Below are positions 1 to 5,076 of a stretch of 5,076 nucleotides of DNA, in pieces. The notes beneath the pieces were generated by a model. The model saw only the letters and a program-made list of their open reading frames with translations. It had not been told where the DNA came from and ran no database searches. The stretch covers positions 1 to 5,076 of the forward strand of contig JAJRXH010000721.1 in NCBI GenBank assembly GCA_024276395.1. Direction: 5' to 3'. Position numbers and translations under genes: made by a program. Source of the DNA: an archaeon (lineage in GTDB: Archaea; Asgardarchaeota; Heimdallarchaeia; Hodarchaeales; S146-22). Every line of letters starts with the position of its first letter. Positions within the stretch are counted from its first letter, which is position 1.

Positions 1-1350
1 AGAAAATCTGGCGATTATATGCTGTATTTTGCAATGCCCCAAACCGGAGAAATTCGTCAGTTGGTGAATGCTCTTGATTTATGGAATGAATTCATTGCAA
101 GTAACTATAGAACAGCAGAGCCTGGAATGGTGTTCTGGGATCGCATGACGAGATATTCGCCGTCTAATTACGTGGGCCGTCCCATTACTTGTACTAATCC
201 ATGCGCAGAAGTTCCTTTAGAAGATGGCGGTGCTTGTAATCTTGGATCCATAAATTTGAGTCGAATGGTTGAAAAAGGATATACAAATGATGCCAGAATA
301 GACTGGAAGCTCCTGAAAACGACTGTAAAGACGGCGGTTCGGTTACTTGATAACGTGGTCACGTGGAATGAATATTTGAATCCTTTAGAAAAACAACGAA
401 TTGCGGCTCGGGAAACACGCCGATTAGGACTAGGGGTGATGGGCATTGCTGATATGCTGAATCAACTGGGATTGGTTTATGATTCGTCAGAGGCTCTTAG
501 TTTGATGGATCAGGTGATGAGAGAGATTACTAATGCTGCTTTCCAGGCATCTTCACATCTCGCGGAAGAAAAAGCATCCTCTCCTATCTTTGATTATAAC
601 TCGTATTCTCGTTGTCCTTTCTTCCAAGAGGCATTGAATGAAGAGACTAAATTATTGGTGAAGCAACATGGACTACGAAACATAGCAATCATGTCCATTG
701 CGCCTACTGGCTCTATTAGCAATATTGTTCTGGGATTCAAGAATGGAGATAGGCATTACATTGGGGTATCTGGTGGTATCGAGCCAATTTTCGCCTTATA
801 CTATACAAGAAGAAGTGAAAGTTTTGACAATCAATTTTTCAGGGTATTTCATCCCACGGTGCAGGCCTACCTCGATTTGAGGGGTTTAAGTGAAGAGGTG
901 CAACGGATTTCATCTGAAGAAGAGTTACAAGGCTTGTTGCCTCAGCACTTTTTCCGTACTGCGCATCACATCAACCCTGAATTTCGGGTAAAAATGCAGG
1001 CTATTTGTCAAAAATATATCGATCATTCTATTAGTAGTACAATAAATCTTCCAGAGGATGTTCATCCTGAGGTATTGTCACAAATTTACTTTATGGCGTG
1101 GAGAGAAGGGCTCAAGGGCGTGACGGTCTATCGCGCGGGGAGTCGATTCCCCATACTGAGCGTGGATGGGAAGAAAACAGAGTTTGAAAAATTTAAGAAT
1201 AAAATATTTGTCATCAAGGATTTAAAGACCGATAAAGTGTTTGAACTTTCAGGAGATGAGCCATTTACTCTTCCAGATGGGAAATTATCCACGTTATATC
1301 ACTTGTTTAAAGAAAATAGGGTAAAACTTGCATCAAGAATAAGAAATTAA
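1..1350 (+). CDS. nrdJa: Class II (B12-dependent) ribonucleotide reductase, catalytic chain, 5'-truncated
   Basis: C-terminal portion of the catalytic chain that reduces ribonucleotides to deoxyribonucleotides by thiyl-radical chemistry. The frame is open from base 1, so the Met at 19 is internal and the true start lies outside. Numbering from that Met, the radical-site motif NPCAEV gives N60, C62 and E64 (equivalent to N437, C439 and E441 of E. coli NrdA), and ACNLGSINL gives C73 (equivalent to C462); the partner cysteine must be upstream. Further family blocks are GLGVMG (137-142), APTGS (228-232), SGGIEP (251-256), STINLP (340-345) and GLKGVTVYRAGSR (364-376). Lack of a class I partner gene nearby and overall resemblance favour class II; I infer the cobalamin dependence. 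The last 67 residues contain no cysteine, so the C-terminal redox pair is absent here. That pair is found in the next gene, 31 nt downstream. The two should be translated from one message and act as a complex. Confidence 0.93.
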   Translation, partial: RKSGDYMLYFAMPQTGEIRQLVNALDLWNEFIASNYRTAEPGMVFWDRMTRYSPSNYVGRPITCTNPCAEVPLEDGGACNLGSINLSRMVEKGYTNDARIDWKLLKTTVKTAVRLLDNVVTWNEYLNPLEKQRIAARETRRLGLGVMGIADMLNQLGLVYDSSEALSLMDQVMREITNAAFQASSHLAEEKASSPIFDYNSYSRCPFFQEALNEETKLLVKQHGLRNIAIMSIAPTGSISNIVLGFKNGDRHYIGVSGGIEPIFALYYTRRSESFDNQFFRVFHPTVQAYLDLRGLSEEVQRISSEEELQGLLPQHFFRTAHHINPEFRVKMQAICQKYIDHSISSTINLPEDVHPEVLSQIYFMAWREGLKGVTVYRAGSRFPILSVDGKKTEFEKFKNKIFVIKDLKTDKVFELSGDEPFTLPDGKLSTLYHLFKENRVKLASRIRN

Positions 1351-1369
1351 GTTAGGAAAATCACTAAGA

Positions 1370-1374
1370 AAGGA
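1370..1374 (+). promoter_or_regulatory. Shine-Dalgarno for the NrdJb-like gene
   Basis: AAGGA lies seven bases before the ATG at 1382, a normal spacing. It shows that the second RNR piece has its own ribosome entry site. This favours a real two-gene arrangement over a sequencing frameshift in one long gene. Confidence 0.55.
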
Positions 1375-1381
1375 AGAAAAA

Positions 1382-2374
1382 ATGGAGAATGAGGTGGTAA
1401 TCGTGAAACATTCCACGCCAATTCAAAAAAGTCAAGAAATAATACCAAAAATAGATTTAGATGCGGTGATCATCGAAGAAAAGAAAGAAAAATTGAGTGA
1501 TGAGGACAGCGAGGTTGCTGTTGCAGGTTCTCAAGAATTTTCAAGAGATATTGAAACACGGAATCGTAATTCATTAGCAAATAATAGCTCCGTGAAGAAA
1601 CTGAAACATAAATCCGAGGATGAGACACAGAACTTGTCTCATATTGACTTCTTTAATGATCTGGTAATAGAGGAACGTCCAGAAGTTGTGAGGTCAATAA
1701 CGTACAAGTTGAAGAGTCATTTCGTTAATCATTCTATCTACATTACACTAGGATATATTGAAATGCCTGACGGCAGAAAACGACCTCTTGAAATATTCAT
1801 CAATAGTAAGGATTTAACTAAAACAGCTGAATTTGCATTATTAGGTCGGCTGTTGTCAGCAATTTTTCGAAGAACGCCGAATCCCATCTTTATTCTGGAA
1901 GAATTGAATAGTCTTTTTGATCCTAATGGTGGATACCTAAGTAACGGCAGATTTTATGCATCCATTTACGCGGAGATTGCTGAGATAATTGAACGATTTT
2001 TCCGTGATATCAAGTTGCTCTCGAGTTCATCCTCTTCTCCCATTGATGATCGTGGAAATCGGCTTCATTCTCTGAAAAAGAATGGAAGATCCTTGTTCTC
2101 TAGTGATACCTCTGAGCAGTTTTCTCCGTCAAGTAAAACCAATACTGTTGGTAGCGGGAAAGAGAAGTTAAATGGCCAATTGGAAAAGGGGCTAGAGAGT
2201 TCTATGAGTGTTTTTTCATCGAATGAAGGTTTAAGTCGAGGTTTGGCGGGCGACGGGGACAAAAGTGAACAGTTGAATTTTTACCGAATTTGTCCAGCCT
2301 GCGATTATAAAACCCTCAAGTTTGATAATGGTTGTTATATTTGTCTGACTTGTGGCTATTCCAAATGTGAATGA
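1382..2374 (+). CDS. nrdJb: NrdJb-like C-terminal subunit of class II ribonucleotide reductase (TSCPD domain + redox cysteine tail)
   Basis: 330 aa. Residues 1-90 are charged, low-complexity and probably disordered. Residues 98-207 match the TSCPD-type domain of long class II reductases: RPEVVRSITYKLK, then PLEIFINSKDL (135-145), LLSAIFRR (157-164), EELNSLFDPNGG (173-184), and a helical end YAEIAEIIERF. Residues 211-300 are a serine-rich linker. The tail has C304-x2-C307-x10-C318-x2-C321-x2-C324-x4-C329, ending CGYSKCE. The first four cysteines look like a zinc site, and C324/C329 have the C-x4-C spacing of the redox pair that re-reduces the active site in class I and II enzymes (C754/C759 in E. 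coli NrdA). In P. aeruginosa the same domain is encoded separately as NrdJb and is needed with NrdJa for activity; I infer the same here. The long N-terminal extension and linker are unusual and might allow the tail to swing into the partner. The gene lies 31 nt after nrdJa and probably shares its transcript. Confidence 0.85.
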   Translation: MENEVVIVKHSTPIQKSQEIIPKIDLDAVIIEEKKEKLSDEDSEVAVAGSQEFSRDIETRNRNSLANNSSVKKLKHKSEDETQNLSHIDFFNDLVIEERPEVVRSITYKLKSHFVNHSIYITLGYIEMPDGRKRPLEIFINSKDLTKTAEFALLGRLLSAIFRRTPNPIFILEELNSLFDPNGGYLSNGRFYASIYAEIAEIIERFFRDIKLLSSSSSSPIDDRGNRLHSLKKNGRSLFSSDTSEQFSPSSKTNTVGSGKEKLNGQLEKGLESSMSVFSSNEGLSRGLAGDGDKSEQLNFYRICPACDYKTLKFDNGCYICLTCGYSKCE

Positions 2375-2389
2375 TGGTATCGGGAAATG

Positions 2390-2395
2390 AAAAAA
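2390..2395 (-). terminator. T6 tract ending the minus-strand cluster
   Basis: The A6 run here reads as TTTTTT on the minus strand, about 63 nt after the stop of the RING gene. The G-rich hairpin at 2412-2440 lies between the stop and this tract, so the convergent gap may end transcription in both directions. Confidence 0.45.
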
Positions 2396-2411
2396 CTATA
2401 AACATTAGTTT

Positions 2412-2453
2412 GGGGGGGAGAGAGATCATCCATTCCCCTCATCTGAATTTTTT
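2412..2453 (+). terminator. Hairpin plus T6 terminator after nrdJab
   Basis: Seven Gs and an A (2412-2419) can pair with TTCCCCTC (2433-2440), giving eight base pairs including two G-U, around a 13-nt loop. TTTTTT follows at 2448-2453. Oligo-T tracts terminate archaeal transcription, and the hairpin may help. It sits 38 nt after the nrdJb stop. Confidence 0.6.
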
Positions 2454-2457
2454 GTAT

Positions 2458-3024
2458 TTAGGAAGAAAAAGTAATATCGACGGGAATTAATTGATCTATC
2501 GTGATGTGATTGCGACAAAGAGGACAGATGTTTTTAACCTTAATCCACGAAGATATGTGAGATTTGTGGGATGGATAATGACAATGAGGACATGCTAGGA
2601 CTTCTTCACTTGTAGCAACATTTAATTCTTGCAGGCAGACCAGACATCGAGTGCCTTCTATTCTTATTTCTAGTTTTTTTGTCCAATCATCAATATCATG
2701 TGAATCTGTCTTTTCATCTAGTTGTGCTTGCAAGTTCTCGATTACGGTTAATATTTGTCTTTTTCTCGTTGGAGGGAGCTTAGATAGTTTTGAGGTGTCA
2801 TCAGAGAGTAGGTCTTTAAGTTTTTCCAGTCGGATACTTAGAGCAGTCCGCGCTGACCGGATTTTTTCATTTTTCAAGAGTTTATCCTTGAAATACTGGA
2901 TATCAGTTCTTGTTGTAGGAGTGATGTTTTTACTCCTGCGCGACATTTTTATTTTTTGTCCACACTTATGACAAAATCTGGCGGCAAGCCGTATCTTCGT
3001 TCCGCATCTAGTGCAATACAACAT
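2458..3024 (-). CDS. Zinc-ribbon / coiled region / RING-type zinc finger protein
   Basis: 188 aa, soluble. The N-terminus is a zinc ribbon, C4-x2-C7-x10-C18-x2-C21. A basic stretch (23-33) leads to a charged helical region (about 41-120) likely to form a coiled coil or helical hairpin. The C-terminus has C127-x2-C130-x14-C145-x2-C148-x4-H153-x2-H156-x10-C167-x2-C170: eight ligands, with HISSW before CPLCR. This order, the Trp after the H-x2-H pair and the final CPLCR match RING fingers with a CxxC in the middle, as in eukaryotic Listerin-like RINGs. RING domains recruit ubiquitin-charged E2 enzymes, and some archaea (Caldiarchaeum, Asgard groups) have E1/E2/RING systems. An E3 role is only an inference; no ubiquitin, E1 or E2 gene is in the window, and a structural zinc protein is the alternative. 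The ATG at 3024 has a weak AGGA six bases upstream. It is last in the three-gene cluster, 32 nt after the PAP2 gene. Confidence 0.75.
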   Translation of the reverse strand: MLYCTRCGTKIRLAARFCHKCGQKIKMSRRSKNITPTTRTDIQYFKDKLLKNEKIRSARTALSIRLEKLKDLLSDDTSKLSKLPPTRKRQILTVIENLQAQLDEKTDSHDIDDWTKKLEIRIEGTRCLVCLQELNVATSEEVLACPHCHYPSHKSHISSWIKVKNICPLCRNHITIDQLIPVDITFSS

Positions 3025-3056
3025 CCTTCATCCTATTAGTTTTGTATTAAATTCAT

Positions 3057-3812
3057 TCACTTGATCTCTTCAGAAAATAGTTGATTGATGATTTTTCTCC
3101 CAGAAATGATGACAAGAGGCCATAGAATTAAGGAAGCTATTATGTCTTCAATGTAATGCTCTCCTAGGTATATTACAGAAAAGGAAAATGCCAAGATGAA
3201 GAACGTGGCCACTAACATACCCATCAAATAAGGAGCCTTATTCTCTAATTTTGTTTCTTTATATCCAAAATAGCATACAAGAAAAGCAGCTGAAGCTACT
3301 CCTATGTGAGCAGATGGGAGTCCCGCCCATAGCATTCCGTTAATGTTGTCTGTCCAATGGAGTGTTTCCTTGGGGATGTTTCTGATTCCAGGATCTAATC
3401 CATATGCTTCCATTCGAATAGGGACAATGACTGGGAATAGTACTTGAATGGTTAGATTAATTGCCCACGCTAGGGCAATGGGCACTCCAATTCTCCAAGC
3501 ATTTTGTCCTCTAGCAGACACGGAGATGATTACGGTGGTAATGACGATTACATAGCCAAATGCCCAAATGTAGGAAGCTAAATAATCCAGTAAAGGATGA
3601 CTAAATAAATCTTGGAGTATTCTAGTTGGCGTGGGATCAAGTAGAATGATTTTCTCTTTTGGTGGCTTGGGTAAAAATCGGTTACCATACCAGAAAACTA
3701 GGTCTGCTAATACGAGAAGGATGGTTAGCAAGTTTTTTCTTTCTCTAAATGTTTGTCTCATTGTTTCATAAACCAGTTCTATCTCCAGCCTTGTTCGTGT
3801 CTCAGCGGTCAA
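3057..3812 (-). CDS. PAP2-superfamily membrane phosphatase/phosphotransferase, Aur1-like
   Basis: 251 aa. A charged N-terminus (1-26) is followed by about six hydrophobic segments near residues 27-43, 76-98, 107-130, 163-183, 194-216 and 222-238. The PAP2 signature is visible as LPSAH (165-169) and, 50 residues on, SVIYLGEHYIEDI (212-224). H169, H219 and D223 fit the phosphate-binding His and the His-Asp relay of the superfamily. The classical first motif (K-x6-RP) is not present; instead there is FPVIVPIR (126-133), more like the P...PR segment of the PAP2_3/inositol phosphorylceramide synthase branch. These enzymes act on lipid phosphates or move phospho-head groups at the membrane. The substrate is unknown; isoprenoid diphosphates or archaeal phospholipids are possible. 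The start is TTG at 3812: an in-frame TGA directly precedes it, GGAGGG lies six bases upstream, and the ATG at 3816 is out of frame. The gene follows the HTH-ThiN gene by 39 nt. Confidence 0.82.
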   Translation of the reverse strand: MTAETRTRLEIELVYETMRQTFRERKNLLTILLVLADLVFWYGNRFLPKPPKEKIILLDPTPTRILQDLFSHPLLDYLASYIWAFGYVIVITTVIISVSARGQNAWRIGVPIALAWAINLTIQVLFPVIVPIRMEAYGLDPGIRNIPKETLHWTDNINGMLWAGLPSAHIGVASAAFLVCYFGYKETKLENKAPYLMGMLVATFFILAFSFSVIYLGEHYIEDIIASLILWPLVIISGRKIINQLFSEEIK

Positions 3813-3818
3813 TCATTT

Positions 3819-3824
3819 CCCTCC
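3819..3824 (-). promoter_or_regulatory. Strong Shine-Dalgarno fixing the TTG start of the PAP2 gene
   Basis: The minus strand reads GGAGGG, then AAATGA, then TTG. This is the best ribosome binding site in the window. It places the start at the TTG (3812), since the nearby ATG (3814-3816) opens only a five-codon frame ending at TGA. Confidence 0.75.
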
Positions 3825-3851
3825 AAGGAATTCTTAGAATCAACATTGTTG

Positions 3852-4835
3852 TCATGGGAACTGCATTCTTTCTTGCTTTTTATTGATTTTCGTAGCCACG
3901 GAAATGAGGAGTTCAGTGAGGCTGCTTAAATCTTCATGGAAGATATAAATAACTGGTTCAAAGCCTAAGGTACCGGGATCAAACACTAGCAATGGTGCTT
4001 TTTTGTCTTGTTCCTTCATTTTCTGAAATACATCATTGAACATGCTCAAGAAGTTACCTTTATATGCGTCAGTTCTAGGTAAAGATTCGATCTTGTGATT
4101 CATTTTTCGAAGAATGGAAATGATTTGAGGTGAATGGCGGATGCAGGTAGCACATTCGATATTTTTAAAGAAAAAACGTGCCTTCAGAAGTATTGAGCCG
4201 AGATGTTTGGAGGCTCCAAATTCTGGTTCGTCCAGTGTTTGAAGCGTGTTATGATGAACAGTAATTCTTCCTGGAAAGGCCGCGATATCATTGGTGCTTC
4301 TTGAATCAGAAGTAGCGATTACAATGTTTGTTCTAACCTCCGGGATTAATGATACGATTTCGGGGAATTTCTTGAGTGTTAGGTAACATTGTCTTAATGC
4401 TTGTAGTTTTTCTTCTCTTTCTCGTGCCGTGCCATGGAGACTTTCAAATAGGCGAAAACAAGCATCACACTGGAGTTGCTTTAATTCTGGATAGAGTGAT
4501 TTGTGATAATGACATAATTCACCTCCCATTAATGATTTCCAGATTAGTTGATTGATGGAAATGATGAAATCATTGGCATTCCACTGCCGAGAAAGTAAGT
4601 TTTTTGCGGCATTTCTGATGAAGCTTTCTATTTTTTTTGAACTGAAATAATTTTTCATTTCACCTTCTTCTGGAGGCTTGCTTAATATTTTGGAGACTGT
4701 TGGCTGCCTAATCCACAAAAGAGCGGCTATTTCTCGTTGTGAGATTTTTAGGTTTTTGAATAGATGATGAACTAGCTTGCTGCGAATGTAGGGTATTATT
4801 TCTTTTGCTACAAATTCTTCAGGGAGTCTCATCAT
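3852..4835 (-). CDS. thiR: HTH-ThiN transcriptional regulator (ThiR-like)
   Basis: About 327 aa from the ATG at 4835. A neighbouring ATG at 4832 is equally possible, and the frame also extends three codons to a TTG at 4844; none has a clear Shine-Dalgarno. Numbering from that TTG, residues 33-55 are a helix-turn-helix (SQREIAALL, then QPTVSKIL). A linker has C111-x2-H114 and C126-x2-C129, a likely metal site. Residues 160-318 are a ThiN domain: LIPEVRTNIVIA (166-177), DIAAFPGRI (186-194), EPEFGASKHLGSILLKA (206-222), and the end block LLVFDPGTLGFEPVIYIF (285-302). ThiN domains make thiamine phosphate in ThiD-ThiN fusions. In archaeal ThiR proteins they sense a thiamine compound and control DNA binding by the HTH. 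Repressor of thiamine synthesis or uptake is therefore the best guess, but no thi gene is visible here. The gene heads a minus-strand cluster and may control itself through the dyad at 4875-4895. Confidence 0.8.
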   Translation of the reverse strand: MMRLPEEFVAKEIIPYIRSKLVHHLFKNLKISQREIAALLWIRQPTVSKILSKPPEEGEMKNYFSSKKIESFIRNAAKNLLSRQWNANDFIISINQLIWKSLMGGELCHYHKSLYPELKQLQCDACFRLFESLHGTAREREEKLQALRQCYLTLKKFPEIVSLIPEVRTNIVIATSDSRSTNDIAAFPGRITVHHNTLQTLDEPEFGASKHLGSILLKARFFFKNIECATCIRHSPQIISILRKMNHKIESLPRTDAYKGNFLSMFNDVFQKMKEQDKKAPLLVFDPGTLGFEPVIYIFHEDLSSLTELLISVATKINKKQERMQFP

Positions 4836-4874
4836 TCTCAACAACAGTCTGTAATTATTTTCAATTTCGATCGG

Positions 4875-4895
4875 ATTTAAACGAAACGTTTATAT
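4875..4895 (-). promoter_or_regulatory. TATA box with overlapping inverted repeat (candidate operator) for the HTH-ThiN gene
   Basis: The minus strand reads ATATAAAC (4895-4888), a good archaeal TATA box. With the usual 25-27 bases to the start site, transcription would begin near 4865, leaving a leader of about 30 nt before the ATG. The same bases form an inverted repeat: TAAACG, AAA, CGTTTA (4878-4892), which extends after one mismatch by two more pairs to 4875 and 4895 (8 of 9 pairs). A protein bound here would compete with TBP, so repression is the likely outcome. Binding by the adjacent HTH-ThiN protein is an inference. Confidence 0.55.
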
Positions 4896-4987
4896 GGCAT
4901 TCATTACTTAAAAGAAAGAGCTATGTTCGTGATTTTCTCTCAATGACAAATTATGGTAGAGAGGATAAAGAAATGATGAAATGCGAG

Positions 4988-4994
4988 AAAAAAA
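4988..4994 (-). terminator. T7 tract after the right-edge partial gene
   Basis: Seven As on the + strand read as TTTTTTT on the minus strand, eight bases after the stop at 5003-5005. This is a typical place for an archaeal oligo-T terminator. It supports a real gene end there and separate transcription of the HTH-ThiN gene. Confidence 0.45.
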
Positions 4995-5002
4995 GACAAT
5001 TG

Positions 5003-5076
5003 TTAGATTGAATTAGAGATTTTCTTCCTCATATCAGAGCTACTTAGGCGACGAACAACAAAAACTGGAAATGGAA
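5003..5076 (-). CDS. Possible C-terminal end of an unidentified protein, 5'-truncated
   Basis: One minus-strand frame stays open from the window edge for 23 complete codons to a TAA at 5003-5005. It encodes a tail ending RRLSSSDMRKKISNSI, basic and polar after a short hydrophobic start (PFPVFVV). The other two minus-strand frames hit stops near the edge, and a T7 tract follows this one after eight bases. That fits a gene end but does not prove it, since a frame this short is often open by chance. No family can be named. The 158 nt between this stop and 4845 hold no other gene that I can support, only the promoter of the HTH-ThiN gene. Confidence 0.35.
   Translation of the reverse strand, partial: PFPVFVVRRLSSSDMRKKISNSI

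Noticed and set aside
168..446. Minus-strand frame inside the RNR gene, and a shorter + strand frame at 698-880
   Set aside because: Both lie wholly within well-conserved RNR coding sequence and show no features of their own.
2065..2262. Minus-strand frame opposite the Ser-rich linker of the NrdJb-like gene
   Set aside because: Low-complexity mirror of the linker, with no domain; the + strand frame ends in a recognisable cysteine tail.
2375..2457. Small RNA or gene in the convergent gap
   Set aside because: Only 83 bases, no start codon with a useful frame; the hairpin and T-tracts are better explained as termination signals.
2651..2971. 106-codon + strand frame opposite the RING gene
   Set aside because: Its Ser/Phe/Leu-rich product is the mirror of a Lys/Glu-rich helical region, and the minus-strand protein has clear zinc motifs.
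4805..5011. 68-codon + strand open frame spanning the HTH-ThiN promoter
   Set aside because: It begins inside the HTH-ThiN gene on the opposite strand, covers that gene's promoter, has no ribosome binding site at its first ATG and resembles no family. A short start at 4943 in the same frame gives only 22 residues.
1..5076. CRISPR arrays, tRNA or rRNA genes, insertion sequences or attachment sites
   Set aside because: I saw no regularly spaced repeats, no cloverleaf-like segment, no transposase and no flanking direct repeats anywhere in the window.

Overview
This is a short stretch of a probably archaeal chromosome with moderately AT-rich, gene-dense DNA. The main lineage clue is a helix-turn-helix protein fused to a ThiN domain, an architecture known from archaeal thiamine regulators, with an archaeal-type TATA box upstream of it. 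A protein with a RING-type zinc finger at its end makes an Asgard-like or other ubiquitin-system-bearing archaeon a reasonable guess, but the window cannot prove the lineage.

Layout. The left half (1-2374, + strand) encodes an adenosylcobalamin-dependent (class II) ribonucleotide reductase in two pieces. The first is the catalytic alpha polypeptide, which enters from outside the window and ends at 1350. The second starts 31 nt later and holds the parts normally found at the C-terminus of one long NrdJ chain: the TSCPD-type domain and a six-cysteine tail ending in a C-x4-C pair. Together they resemble the NrdJa/NrdJb split known from Pseudomonas aeruginosa. A convergent gap (2375-2457) with a hairpin and T-tracts on both strands separates this unit from the right half.

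The right half is a minus-strand cluster of three closely spaced genes, read from right to left: an HTH-ThiN regulator (3852-4835), a PAP2/Aur1-like membrane phosphatase or phosphotransferase (3057-3812, TTG start with a strong Shine-Dalgarno), and a zinc-ribbon/coiled-region/RING-finger protein (2458-3024). The gaps are 39 or fewer nt, so co-transcription from the promoter near 4890 is likely. A near-palindrome of 21 bp lies on that promoter's TATA box and is a candidate operator, perhaps for the regulator itself. At the right edge (5003-5076, minus strand) there is probably the last part of another gene, followed by a T7 tract.

Working together: the two RNR pieces should make one enzyme, with the small partner delivering electrons to the catalytic one. 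The link between a thiamine-type sensor, a membrane lipid-phosphate type enzyme and a RING protein is not explained by any pathway I know, and it is the least understood part of the window.
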